64,000 nucleotides of DNA from Aspidapion aeneum (Eukaryota > Arthropoda > Insecta > Coleoptera > Brentidae): NCBI GenBank assembly GCA_963576565.1, contig OY755040.1:26456703-26520702 (forward strand), in the 5' to 3' direction. The first letter of the stretch is position 1. Each line of letters begins with the position of its first letter. Below, in pieces: positions 23,693 to 35,129 of the stretch. The translations under genes were made by a program, and so were the position numbers. A model generated the notes under the pieces. It was not told the DNA's origin. It saw only the letters and a program-made list of their open reading frames with translations, and ran no database searches.

Positions 23693-23923
23693 ACATATCG
23701 TCGTTGATCTTACAAACTGACGTAACTCATTTATTGTAATTTTATAAGAGTATCTCGAATTACGTCTATTTGTGAGAGCGAAAATATGAATGTTTTGAGA
23801 TTCGACAAAGGGATAACATCGTACTGCTTTAAAACCCATAGCATTTGAGTTACGACACTTGGTCTTATCACAAAACTGCATTTTTTTGAGATACGTCAGT
23901 TTGTAAGATCAACGACGATATGT
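23693..23923. mobile_element. 231-bp MITE with 32-bp inverted ends
   Basis: ACATATCGTCGTTGATCTTA at the left is mirrored by TAAGATCAACGACGATATGT at the right. Pairing continues through 'caaactgacgta', giving about 32 matched bases. The interior is AT-rich and non-coding. The strong identity of its arms suggests a fairly young insertion. Confidence 0.88.
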
Positions 23924-25300
23924 TTAAAAATTCCGTACTAGACCAGTATTCCCGATGTCCAGAGGAGTCTAGGGCGTAAACGTTTTCGGCTGCTCTTCTG
24001 CAAACCCTTTCTGATGCATACCAAAAGGACGGATCATTTATTTGGTGGTCCGTGTCAATATTCAGAGCATTTAAGCGCCTCCTCTATTTTTTTCTGGCCC
24101 CATCTACCATGCACTAGGTAATCAAAAACCTATAAAAATACCAGTGTCTTATTTTCTAACTTTAAGTTGATTAAACAGCAAACAGACGTCTCCTTTATTT
24201 ATCTGGGCGGATTGATGGGTACGTAAATAGACACACCAACATTAAAATTTACATATTTGTTATTGTTGTAGGCAAATTTATTTTAAAAAAGCGATGAATC
24301 ATTGCTAAATTATTCTTGTTACGCCTTTTGGTTTTATTTATCATTATTAATGAAGATATATATCTGATAGCGGTTATAAAATGCGTAATAATCAAAACAA
24401 TAACTTTTTGAATAGGTGCCAAATATTAAGGTGAATTAATAGGCTAACTGAAAATTGCGTTCACTACTTTCCACTACCTAATACTACCTCAAAAAATTGG
24501 CAAAATATCACCCAGAAAGTGGAATTGACAAATTGATCTAAACATGAAACAGTTGCCTTGAAATGTCGTTCCAGTTTCTTGAATTTTTTCATTTTCTTTT
24601 TTAGTTAATTTTTTATGATTTATGTTAGCAATGTTTAAATTCTGTTAATGTTAACGGGTTTGACATTTTTATTAAATAGGTACAAGTAGTTAGAAGAATG
24701 TACACACGTTCAAGTCTCAGTCTCTAACAATTAAAATTCTCGTTGAATGTCAATTTCTTAATTAAGAAATCTTTAGGAATATCATAAACAGACCTAATGT
24801 TTACTTAAAATTTTAGCCCTTGTAACATGTAATAAAATAATGATGTATGATTCAACCGCAAAACTCATGACAATAAAACATTTTGCGTGTATACCTCAAT
24901 GGGACATGGGGTCACTCAATGTCGTCCATTAATATTAATTGTGTTGTCAGTAAACGGTTCAGTAACTTTTCAACAATTGTTATGTTACGGTTCCTCCTCT
25001 TTTTATTTACTTGCTGTGATAAATTATGTACAACATCGACTAATGGGAAGATAACATTGTTTGTATACGGAATAATCCAGCGAATTCATGTCTAAAAACC
25101 TGGTCAAATGATGTAATTCCTTTTATTAATAACAACTTTTTATTGGATACTCTTATGTTTGAAAGTGGGTATATATGTCAAATTCCGATAATAGAGACTT
25201 ATTGGAATAATGCCATGCGTTGTCAAATACTAAATTGCAAATTACGCAAGGACCTAAAACTATAAACAACAAGTAAAATTAAAGAAAGAAATATTATAAA
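23924..25300. other. Unannotated stretch
   Basis: No exon, RNA gene or bounded repeat was recognised. The 70-codon ORF at 24883-25095 has no visible motif. Confidence 0.4.
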
Positions 25301-25306
25301 AAGTTG

Positions 25307-25376
25307 TCTTCGCCGGGCCTTGAACCCGGAATCTCTTGCTCTGTACGCAAACGCTCTCCCATTAAGCCACCAAAGA
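25307..25376 (-). tRNA. tRNA-like sequence, probable tRNA pseudogene or SINE head
   Basis: On the minus strand the sequence folds as a cloverleaf. It has a 6-bp acceptor stem (TCTTTG with CGAAGA), a D arm GCTT...GAGC, an anticodon stem TTTGC/GCAAG with 7-base loop GTACAGA, and a T arm CCGGG-TTCAAGG-CCCGG. The A box (TGGCTTAATGG) and B box (GGTTCAAGGCC) fit RNA polymerase III internal promoters. The formal anticodon would be ACA, which is not a normal cysteine tRNA anticodon, and the acceptor stem is short. A functional tRNA is therefore doubtful, and a tRNA-derived repeat is more likely. Confidence 0.5.
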
Positions 25377-25886
25377 ACATGCATACATTTTCGGAAAATT
25401 TCTATCCATGCATGTGTGTGTTGTCTCAATACAAGAACGAGAAATTGTCAACTGTCTTCTATAATTCTTCTTTCCCACTGTCAAAGGTATGAAAACTCAA
25501 ATTAGACGTAAATAAAAACAGGCGAACCGAAATAAATATTGTCGACTTTAATTATATAAATAAATAAATTCGACTTTGGTATCTCAATTTTGAACGATTA
25601 ACTATCAGCCTGTAATGTAAATTTGTCGAGATTGTAGCCTGCCATTATTATTGCATGACTTTATTCCAATATGTCCCTAATAATTAATTTTACCCTTCCT
25701 TAATTTAAAATTACTGCCTAATTTGCATCAACTATCTTACGCAATTTAAACTTTAGTAATTAAGGGATCGAAAGCTATATCTTTACAACTCGAATTCATG
25801 AGATCACGTTATCTCACCCCCGTAACTTGAAATAAATATGAATTTTCCAGTAAAATGTAGTAGGTACACTTTAACAACTAAATAGT

Positions 25887-26151
25887 GTGTGTGTATATAT
25901 GTATATCTGTCCGTAACACGATAGCTCCTAAACACCCTAACGAGCTGATTAGATTTTGGTCAAAATCCATTAATGCTAATGACAGTTTTTTGACAATTAA
26001 AACTTTTTAAAAAATGCCAACTTTTTAACTGAACATCGAATCAAAATGCGGTTTTCGGAATATAGTAGATTACATTTTGCTCATTAATTTGTGTATGTAT
26101 ATTTACAGAAAACTGTTTTCAAGGCTGATATAGGTATCATGGCTCCACTTG
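25887..26151 (-). repeat. Family S repeat, copy 4 (truncated)
   Basis: 'ctgtccgtaacacgatagctcc', 'gctgattagattttggtc' and 'gcggttttcggaatatagtag' match the minus-oriented family S copies at 13215 and 55430. The GATCC-containing end is missing. Confidence 0.65.
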
Positions 26152-26229
26152 GCTTTTTATTCTATTTAAATATTTGTTTATATTCAAAACGGGATTGCAT
26201 CTAAAGAGGTAGTTTTAGGTTAATTATAC

Positions 26230-26827
26230 AGGGTGTTTTAAAATTCAATAACATAATTTTAGTATTGAGTTCTCTTATTGATTTCAAGACTAAAAGTTCA
26301 TATAAACATAGGTCCGTAAACGCTGAGTTTTCGAGAAACAGAGTATTAAAATTTATTTTTTTGTGTAGTTTTTTGTGCCATGCAGTTTTGGAGATATTTA
26401 GTTCAAATTTGACGCGTATATTTAGCTATAGGCACTACACGATTAGACGTGCCTAATGATAGTTAAAATTTACAGGGTGATACTTTTTCAGTCATGTCGC
26501 GATTTAACCCGGATTTTTTTTTTGTGCCACTGGTAGATTTTAAAACATCAGGTGAAATCCTTATTTCTTTTGTAAATTTTTTTGACTCTTGTAATTTTTT
26601 CGCATCTCTTATTATTATAGAGAATATCGCTGTTGCACCAAAGGCTGCTATCATCAAAATTCAAAATGCTTCGGTATGGTATATGGCGAGTATATGAAAA
26701 TAAACAAAAAAAAATATTATCTCGAAAACTAAGCGTTTGCGAACCTATGTTTATATGAACTTTTTGTCTTGAAATCACTCAAGGAATTTAACAATAAAAT
26801 TATGTTATTGAATTTTGAAACACCCTG
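26230..26827. mobile_element. Foldback MITE with CAGGGTGTTTT ends and TA-rich target
   Basis: The arms are roughly 110 bp: the left CAGGGTGTTTTAAAATTCAA matches the reverse complement of the right end. Both arms contain 'aacataggt' or 'aacctatgtt' and 'gatttcaagac'. TATA flanks both ends, consistent with a TA duplication. Another CAGGGTG occurs internally near 26472. Open frames inside overlap on both strands because of the symmetry and are not genes. A fragment of the same family lies near 60140-60340. Confidence 0.85.
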
Positions 26828-27120
26828 TATAGTTTTTGGCTTTAAAAATTTTTGTCTATATCTTTTTTTTATTTAACATTGATTATTATTTCTATAGTTT
26901 TTCAAACTGTGAACGACCCCTAGAGGTGGTACTACAATTTGACACAATTTTATAGATAGATTTCCAAAAAATGACATATTGTTTTTTTTTATTTTTAAAG
27001 TTAGTTTAAATGTTTGGAAAAAAAACTCACTGAAAAATGCTTTTAATGCTATTAGCGTATCCTAAATCCTTTTAGTTATTTGACCTGTAAGTACTAAAAA
27101 CCTCAGTTAAACCGGTCGAG

Positions 27121-28335
27121 CTTAATTATTTGAACTTAGTCCAGACCCTGATCTAAGTGACCGGTTTAGATATACTTTTTTGATGCTTACAGTTCGAATA
27201 ATTGCAAAGATTTGGTTCACGCTTACGTAGCATTTCTCAGTGAGTTTAATCTTACAATGATTTAAATTAACTTTAAAAATAAAAGAAAACCATATAAAAA
27301 TTTTGTAATGATATGCAATTTTTTGCAAATCTAGTCTGTGCAGTCATAGAACTTCCGTTAAAAATAGTCTCTTGTGGTACCACCTCTAAGGGGTGGTTCA
27401 AAGTTCAAATCGCTATATAAATAATCCATGATCAATAAAAGAAAAGCCAAATAATAAATAAATAACTTAAACTGTCTCTGCAGATAAATAGCGTAAGATA
27501 CAGTGACAGATCTGCCAAAGAATCCGTTTAATAATCGCTAATTTGTCTAAATAATTAACATGTAAAATACAGAGATATTAGAACAGCTAGAGATTGGATT
27601 TCACAACCAACTTAAGTAGAAAGAGTGGGAACACCATGCGTTTGACATTACTATTGAAAACGTGGTACAAATAGTTGGGCACTGGTAGGCGGCCTAACCA
27701 ATCCTACCTATACTTTGATTTTATCATGGTCTTGTCAAAATGGCGGAGACTGTCAGTTTTTGTTATCTTTGTTGGGTTTTTGTTGAAAAGTAAATAAATT
27801 TTCGGACTTTTTCTACTCCCATAGAAAAAGTAATGCCTTAAGATCCTGAACAATTTTTAACAGTTAGATTCCTTCCCAAAAAAACAGCGGTTGACAAGTC
27901 CTTGTCATTTCTGAACCAGAGAAGAAAATGTCAATGGTTAAAAAGGCCGGGACGGCGGCCATTTTTATTTGCCGCTTTGACATTGGTCAAATCCAATTCG
28001 TCAATGTTCTGTGGTATAATATAACGGACAACTGAGACTGACTTACTCCTTTTTTATGGGACATCTCTCAGTGACCTTTGAAGGTTTAAATATGGCTGCT
28101 ATTCAAAATATTATATTTTTTAGTTTTTTTAAAGGTTTTGTGTGGCTATAATATTATTGCTACAACAACAAAAAGATGGCCGAGGATGCAAAGTATTTAT
28201 AAACAAATAACATAGGTAAATAATAAAAACTATTGCATCCAGGAGAAAGTGAATTAAACCTTCATCCAAAATCTAGACTTTTAGACCTATAACTTTAAAA
28301 CCTAAGACTTTAGACCCTTTCGTAAATACTGGTGT
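27121..28335. mobile_element. Family R1 element, copy C (left end lost)
   Basis: It shares with copies A and B 'gcaaagatttggttcacg', 'gtggtaccacctctaaggg' and 'aaaatctagacttttagac', and ends TAAATACTGGTGT. The left inverted end is not visible. It is interrupted by a separate insertion at about 27572-28012. Confidence 0.65.
27572..28012. mobile_element. Insertion in R1 copy C with imperfect inverted ends
   Basis: Copy A reads continuously 'acatgtaaaatatagcggac', while copy C splits at this point for about 440 bp. The ends AGAACA...TTGGATTT (left) and AAATCCAA...TGTTCT (right) are an imperfect inverted pair. The interior has 'caaaatggcggagac' and 'gacggcggccatttttat', also roughly inverted. 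Confidence 0.55.
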
Positions 28336-28908
28336 TAAAGACTAAGTGTAACAACATTGTGAAAGCCAGAAATCAATTGTTTTAAAAAAATTAGGGCATT
28401 TTAGATAATGAATAACTTCAAGAAAAATTTATTTCAGATGAAGTAAAAATATTTTTAATCAGTAAAATTAACTTAGCTTAAATTTAACAAAAATACCTTG
28501 TAAAAAAATTATGCCAGCACGTAATTAGGAGAAAGTAACGTACACCAATAAATTTTATATTCCCATCAAACTTACAAATGTCTTGTATAAGATTTGCATG
28601 GCAATATTTCACCATTGTTCACACGGTTGTTCTAGAAATAAAAAGAAATATATTTCATCGTATAATTACAACTAGTTTTATTTGGAATCAAGTAAATCAA
28701 ATTAAACCGGCAAACAAAACTTTTGAACAATAGAGGCCTTTAAAAGTAAGTAAAATAACGTCAATACAAATATTTGCATTTTTAGAAATGAAAGGGTAAA
28801 AACTTCTTTAAAGTGTCAGAATACTGCCTAACACTATTACCGCGGTTTTATTGCAATAAGTTCCTAATGTTTTTTATGCATTGGATGACATGAAAGCTGC
28901 TTTTCTAA

Positions 28909-29050
28909 CAGTAGCGCATCCAGGAATTTGTCTTAGGGGGTCCGAGACCTCATGATGTATTGCATGCTATTTGTTCCTTTTATTCATGTGGAAAGTATCT
29001 AAAAAAAAGCTTGGGGGAGAACCCGAGCCCCCGCCTCTGGGTGGGCTCAT
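28909..29050. mobile_element. Short hAT-like MITE, relative of the one at 58591
   Basis: It begins CAGTAGCGCATCCAGG and contains 'gggtccgagacctcatga', also present at 58640. The flanks TTTTCTAA (28901-28908) and GTTTCTAA (29051-29058) agree at seven of eight bases, suggesting an old hAT duplication. The right end is degraded. Confidence 0.6.
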
Positions 29051-29490
29051 GTTTCTAATTATGTTCGCTGGCGAAGTCGAACTCCAGCACACATGCAAGA
29101 CATATGGGAATCACTGTAACTATGTTTAATGACATCGGGCGTGCCATCACGTTTTGACATATTTGCAAACCGCAAGTTTTTGGACCGTGCAGCCAATCGT
29201 GCTACCAGACATGCGCAATACCATTCCAAGTTTTTTCCAAAAAGGCATAAAATTGCAGACACGAAAAAACAAGAATTGGTAATTAATATTATTAAACAGC
29301 AAGTCTTGCATTTTCAATACAAAATATTGCAAAAACTTTTTGTAAACATAATAAAAAATAGTACGAACGCTGACACGCTATATGATTAGTGACGACTCTC
29401 GTGCTGAAGTGCGACTCGACCATAAAACACGATTAGAAATGTACTTAACTGGTATTAATATAGGTATGTGACTATAATATCCTAAACCTA

Positions 29491-29864
29491 TGGGGCAAGA
29501 TGGGCTTGTGTGTGGGGCAAGATGGACAGATCCTAAAAAGTTTCTAATATTTATAAAAATTACAAATTTACATTTTCTTCATTGTCTTCCTCTACCTTTC
29601 GTGCACAAGAAGAACGAGCCCATCTTTGGCATTTAATACATTTTACTCACCCTTTTGTTATAAAGGGAGGTGACATCGACACCATTATTGATTGATTCGG
29701 ATTCGCAGATGGATGTTATGTACTTATAACTTTTTCGTTTAAAATTTTTATTGTTTTTTTTTTACTTTTTCTACATTAGTTTTGGTTTGTTCCTGTATTT
29801 TCTTTTACGCATTAAGTCGTCCTTGTAAAAATTCCTGCCTATCTTGCCATGACCATCTTGCCCC
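29491..29864. mobile_element. MITE with TGGGGCAAGATGG ends
   Basis: TGGGGCAAGATGGGC at the left and CCATCTTGCCCC at the right form an inverted pair. A second copy of the motif lies just inside each end ('ggggcaagatggac' near 29516 and 'tatcttgccat' near 29840). The interior is AT-rich. The target duplication is not clear. Confidence 0.65.
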
Positions 29865-30570
29865 TTCATGACGTTTTTAATTTTATAATTAATATATTTC
29901 AAATAAAAAAGAAACACAAAGTTTTAAGGTTAAAAAAATATAACTCATACTTGCCTACATGGATTAAACAATTATTAAAAACTTTAACTGACTAGACTTT
30001 TAGAGGACAAAGGTTACAAATGAGACAAAATGAATAACGTCTAACCTAAAAACTGGCAATTTTTCATATAAAAATTGGCTACTGTAGTACCACGGATCAC
30101 CTATTTGGTGGGTAACCTGTGGTAGTACTATCCTGTGAATCCTTAGCAAACTATCATGGGTAAACTTCCTGGTATCAAATACATAATTTTGTAATTATTT
30201 ATTATTTAGTGATTAGAGGTGCTAGCTCTGTCGCCTCTCTCCCCTAGTATTCTTTCTATACACTACATAGCAAATATCAGCAATATGCATTTTTTATGCA
30301 GGTCATGCTTTAGTAAAGATATTTAAACGATTAAAATTTAAATTACGAATGAAGTGTTTGTATTGTCTGTAGGCAATTCAAAACATTTTCGATTGTTTAA
30401 GTCGTTTAGTGCAATAAACCAACTAACGAAACAATAATTTTGGTAAACTGATTAACATGGGATTGTAAAAGTTCATTGTTATTTTGGCTGGTTTGGTGGT
30501 TTCCACTAGATTGAACATGCTAAAGTTGCTGTTTTGTTACTCAATTTGTCAGTCCTAGAGACTCTAGATA

Positions 30571-31617
30571 TACGAGGGCTGTTTTTTATATTTTTCATAT
30601 ATATTTACTAAAAATTAACCTCAATCTTTACTTAACCTAGATTCAAAACTTTAGTGCGATACATTTAGTTTTATAGCTACAGTAAATATTTTAATTTAAC
30701 AAATCAGTCAAAAAATGGAATTAATCATTTTCGGGCTATAAATGCTTAAATCTTTCAAAGGAAATTATCTTAATAAGCCGAGTTGATTTCTATTTTCGGT
30801 AATAAACAACCACCAGTCGACAGCTTCTTATTGGTAAGGAGAATTCGAGCGTGGACGGATTAGCCTTAGCGACGATCCAAGGCCAGTTGTACCAAAAAGA
30901 TTGACATATCGCGAGATTGTAGCTTCAACAACAGAAAGAAGCTAAGGTCCATCGGTGTCAGAAAACTCTAGGGCGAATCGAGGCACGAAACTTGAAAAAC
31001 CTGTACAGCATTGTCAGTGGTGATTAATGGTGGATTTACTTATATGAACCCAAAAATAAACGTCTGTCGTCTGGATGTTCCAAGTTGAAAAAAAGCCAAC
31101 AAATGTCATCCGTTCTTGAAGTGAATCGAAAAAGATGATCGCGTCATTAATCTAAAGGATTATAGTTATTGGTACATCATCATTTGTTTGCCGAAACTCA
31201 TCGCAAAGCTTCGACAAACGAACCCCGAATGACGAATCATTCTCCACCAAGAAAATGCAAGTTCGCACAAAGCACAAAAGATCATTAAATTTTTTACCTA
31301 ACCGAACGTCGAATTGTTGAACCATCCTCCATACAGTCCCTACTTAAGTCCCAATGAATTCTATACTTTTCTGAAACTCAAGATTGGATTGCGTTGTCAA
31401 AGATTTTAGTCGCCAGAGGACGCAGTTGCGACGCCTTCAAGAATGCAATTTTGACAGTACCAACAAACGAGTGGAATTACAACTTTGATAATTGGTTTGA
31501 GGGCATCCAAAGTGCATTAGCTTTCGTGGAGAATGCTTCTGGAAACAATAAAGTCTATAAAAGTTATCTACTGTTTTATTCTAGCTGTATATGTAAAACA
31601 TAAAAGACAACCCTCCA
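30571..31617 (+). mobile_element. mariner-like transposon M2, near full length
   Basis: The left terminal repeat TACGAGGGCTGTTTTTTATA pairs with the right end AAAAGACAACCCTCCA. The size (about 1.05 kb) is close to the usual 1.2-1.3 kb of mariner. The non-coding leader shares 'tttatagctaca' and 'aaatcagtc' with M1, so both copies belong to one family. Confidence 0.85.
30714..31600 (+). pseudogene. mariner transposase pseudogene in M2
   Basis: The start region is ATGGAATTAA as in M1 but meets a stop after eight codons. Later conserved blocks are in different frames: 'ILHQENASSHKAQKIIKFF', 'PPYSPYLSPNEFYTFLKLK', and 'TVPTNEWNYNFDNWFEGIQ' at 31460-31510. The catalytic position usually in HDN reads Q-E-N, and SPDL reads SPYL. 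Frameshifts and stops are scattered. The remaining ORF at 31394-31603 covers only the C-terminus. Confidence 0.85.
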
Positions 31618-32058
31618 CTTTAATTGTGTTTCTTCAGAAGCATGCAACTAAAATTGCCCCCTCTTTTTAGCAGTTGAAATAATCGCTTGTGAAAAGGTAC
31701 CATGTGCTGTTTATTTTTCTGGCTAACTTAGTTAGATACTATTTGTTTTTCTAGGTATAATTCATTTAGTAAGTAACATTCCACCATACTTGGGACCAGT
31801 AATTAAATAACAATAAAATAATTATTTATTAACTTGCAAATTTTAAGCCTTGCACTTAAAATTATTAATATAACCGAACCATGGCCGAAGGTCGGCAACA
31901 ACAAAATCTTTCTTAAATAACAAAAATAAATAATAAATGTTGCTTTCAAAAACAATTACAATTACAAATTACCTATCTCTACAGTCTACTTTAATAGGCT
32001 ATAAGAATGTAGTAGAGAGAGACAAAAAGCAGTCTGCTATCGCCAATAGTAGTAGTAG
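31618..32058. other. Unannotated AT-rich stretch
   Basis: Nothing recognisable was found. A short (AGT)n-like run precedes MITE H2. Confidence 0.4.
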
Positions 32059-32066
32059 AAGTAGTA

Positions 32067-32219
32067 CAAGCGCGGATCTGGTTCAAAATCTAAGGGGGGA
32101 CGGGGGGTAACAGACAACAATTATTTTTTTTTATAATTTTTTTTAGGGGGGTAATTCTCCTGTTTTTCTTTATTTTAATAAGAAAAAGTATATATTTTTT
32201 TGCCTCAAATCCGCGCTTG
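32067..32219. mobile_element. hAT MITE family H, copy 2
   Basis: The ends are CAAGCGCGGATCTGG and CAAATCCGCGCTTG. The flanks AAGTAGTA (32059-32066) and AAGTGGTA (32220-32227) are an 8-bp duplication with one change. The C-run seen beside the right end of copies 1 and 3 has been lost by an internal deletion. Confidence 0.9.
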
Positions 32220-32849
32220 AAGTGGTACCAATGGGAATGGAATCAACGAGCATTGTACGATCCACGGAAAAATAGCAAACACGCATTAAAATGAAATATC
32301 GACAACAAACTGCCGCTGCCTTCCCAAAGGATCTGTGAACACACAAAGAGGAGACAAAGAAAGCTGGTTTTTGGCAAACGGCTTGCGAGCGGCGCGCGCG
32401 CAACTTGAGAACACGAAAATAGGACGATTCCGTGTTTGCGAGCGGAGTGTGAGCGGCGGACATACCGCACGCGAGCGGCGCATACGCGGAGCGTTCGCGG
32501 AGCAGTTTGTTTTATTTGATCAACATTAGTGGGTCAACTAAAATCGGTCAAGTTTTTGTTCAGACGACAATCAAAAAATCGATCGAATTAGTTGAATAAA
32601 AATGGCGCCAAGGGCAGTTATACGTGCAAGTGTCAATGTTGTACATTTAATTGTACATGGTTCTTATTGTTTTTATTTTAATTTTAATATCCGCTGTAGT
32701 TAGACTTCTATTTCTATTTTACGGGCCATCACATTTAAAGCATTTTCTCTGGCATCTCTATTTTTCTATCTAGTCGATGATTTTAAAGACACTCATGAAT
32801 GCCCTTAGCGCCATTTTTATTCAACTAATTGGAGTGGTTCAACCAAAAC

Positions 32850-33075
32850 TGACCCATTTTGATAATTCGTGCGAACGCGCCTTTAGACATAAAACTTTCA
32901 GTGCCACCTGGCTGCCTGAAAAAATGTATTTGTTCATTTCCTCTCCCGCTTTTATCCTCTTCTGCTTGGAAGGCGGTCGTCAGGAATACCACTGCGCCTA
33001 TCGCATTCTCTCCAGTGAGCTTGGAGCCTTCTGTAGAGCAGACGAGGGCTCTTGTAGGAAATTTCACTCGGTTCT
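32850..33075 (-). pseudogene. Non-LTR retrotransposon RNase H fragment
   Basis: RNase H removes RNA from the RNA-DNA hybrid during retrotransposition. On the minus strand one frame gives 'CSTEGSKLTGENAIGAVVF', resembling the first strand of the domain (usual 'TDGSK..GGxGAGV') but with glutamate replacing the catalytic aspartate. A shifted frame then gives 'NKYIFSGSQVALKVL', resembling the 'DSQAAL' block with glycine for aspartate. The fragment is frame-broken. Families carrying such a domain include I, R1, Loa and some Jockey-group elements; I cannot choose between them. Confidence 0.6.
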
Positions 33076-33199
33076 CGTTCCAGTCAGTGATGTCTACTCG
33101 GTAACGCCTGTATTTCCTTGTCTTAGGACTTTCAGTGGTTGTTTAACCTTCCGGGCCGACAGTGATATCCCACGCTTCACCACCTGAGATAATTTGTTC

Positions 33200-34690
33200 C
33201 TCTTTTTACCCACATTCCCGTCTGATTTGAATCATGTAGCCGCCCATAACTTCTCCCTTTATCCATGGCGGGATGCCAGATCGTGTTACGATAAGCCAAC
33301 ATACCCGTCATTGTCAACCACATTTACAAAAATAAATCAAGTAACTTTTAATTTTAGCAAAACTAGAGATTTATTGCAGTTTTTAGCGATTTTAATTTGC
33401 CGTTCGTCCAAAAATTAGGTAATAAACTTGTCCTAATCTGACGTAATGTAATGCAATTCCCCAACGTTAACCCTATTTTGTGTAGCGTCGGGCCACAAGA
33501 ATTATGGCCGTCGCTTGTTGCGGACATCTTTCATTCTGTCCCAATGCTGTTGAAAATTTCTGTACTTCAACAACGGCTGCTTTAGACAGATACTGCTTAC
33601 CGAAATATTCGCATATCTTAGATTTATAAAGCAACTGCAAGCAAGTCAAATTTTTCGTGGGACGAATTTAAGCTGACTTGGCAACAATGCATCTCTTATG
33701 GAACAAAATCTATCTATCTTTCTCTTGTATGAGTTTTATACTGTATCTATTATCCATCTGTTTCTGTAAGAATGGAGCGGGTTTTTATAAGTATTAAACC
33801 CATTTTATTTTGATAGCATCATCCTATTTACTGTGTGAGGCTCAAGAACTTCCCATATTTGAGCCAAATATTTTGAGGTTGATTTAAATGTATTTTTTTC
33901 CAACATCGCGAATATCATATATTAGTAGATAAAACATACAGGCAACTCCAAGATGTGCAAATTTTGTTTTTATTTAGTTAGCTAAGAGAAAAGAGGATAC
34001 GAAAGCAAAAAACGCGTATTACCATATAAAACCGTCAATCCTAGGCAAAAAGGAACCCACCAAGGAATTTAACACTATATAAAAATTATTAAAAAAAAAT
34101 CCAATGCGAGTCTGTTAGATCGGCCTTTGCTAAATTTATACAAATACTTTTAGATAAACTAAAATCGTATTTATACTTTCTTTTTTTTTGGGCAAATTCA
34201 GTAATCACTTTTTTAAAGTCAATTTCTTTAAGCACGTCATGCTCTATAGATAAATAATCAGTGACAAAACGTTCAGACTTTCTTGAATCATTGTTTTTTT
34301 TTTAATTTTAATAAAACCATTCTTTAAAAAAGTGCGGTCGCCACTATTATTGTGATCATCATTAACAAACCAACATTTGGAAAGGTCTCTTTAATTCCGT
34401 CTGTAGTTAGTGTAATCCTAAAATATGTATTTTTTATTTCGGAACCCTGATCGTTCCGATATTTTACCAAATGAAAACATTCTTACTCTAGCTCACTGAC
34501 ATCCATATCTTCATGGTTTATTTCAGCATATCAACAAATTATTGCCATTTCTGTTGCAGTGGCAGAATTTTATCAAATAAATAAATACTTGTTTAGTTGA
34601 ACAAATCAATAAATAAAATTCTGCCCATTCTTTAGATGCATGGGGGCCCTTCTTACTCGGAGTCCTAAGAACTGGCATTGTCTAACCCTG
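33200..34690. other. Unannotated stretch
   Basis: No complete domain is visible. It may include further decayed retrotransposon sequence because it lies between two RNase H relics on the same strand. The ORF at 33194-33418 has no recognisable motif. Confidence 0.35.
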
Positions 34691-34699
34691 TGGAAAGAC

Positions 34700-35120
34700 G
34701 TCATTTTAGGGTAGTTCTTGGCTCCTATTCGTATCATGTACTCCCTCAACTAATTATGTTCACTTGGAGGACATATTAGCAGTCCAGCATCTTTTAATGC
34801 TCGTGCCAATCGCCATCCACGTCTGCGGTCTCTTTTGGTCGGTCTACGAATTCTCTTATCTGTATGATATATGTTGCTTATTCCCAGGAGTTTTTTAGTG
34901 CATCCTGGGTTCAGTTGTTGAGTTCGCTCTGCATTTGTCGTTTGGTCATGCTTAAAAGTAGCACCGAGCCTACATAATCGGTTTCGGGTCCAATACGCAC
35001 GCGTTCATCTGCCTTCTCGTTGCTTGGTACCCCTATATGCTCCTGAACCCAAGCGAGCGTCTTGTTTGCCAGTTCCTCCTTTGCATATTCTTAAACGAAG
35101 CCGCATTATCCTTAGATGCG
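34700..35120 (-). pseudogene. Non-LTR retrotransposon RNase H C-terminal fragment
   Basis: On the minus strand 'LANKTLAWVQEHIGVPSNEK' and 'ADERVRIGPETDYVGS' match the last part of retrotransposon RNase H domains (usual pattern 'WVPGHxGIxGNExADxLAxxG'). A stop follows about 25 codons later, and frames upstream contain several stops. It is a different fragment from 32850-33075, because their order is reversed relative to the strand. I cannot tell whether they came from one element. Confidence 0.65.
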
Positions 35121-35129
35121 CTAAGTCCC

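Noticed and set aside
32777..33187. 136-codon ORF on the plus strand
   Set aside because: It is antisense to an RNase H relic on the minus strand, which explains the openness better.
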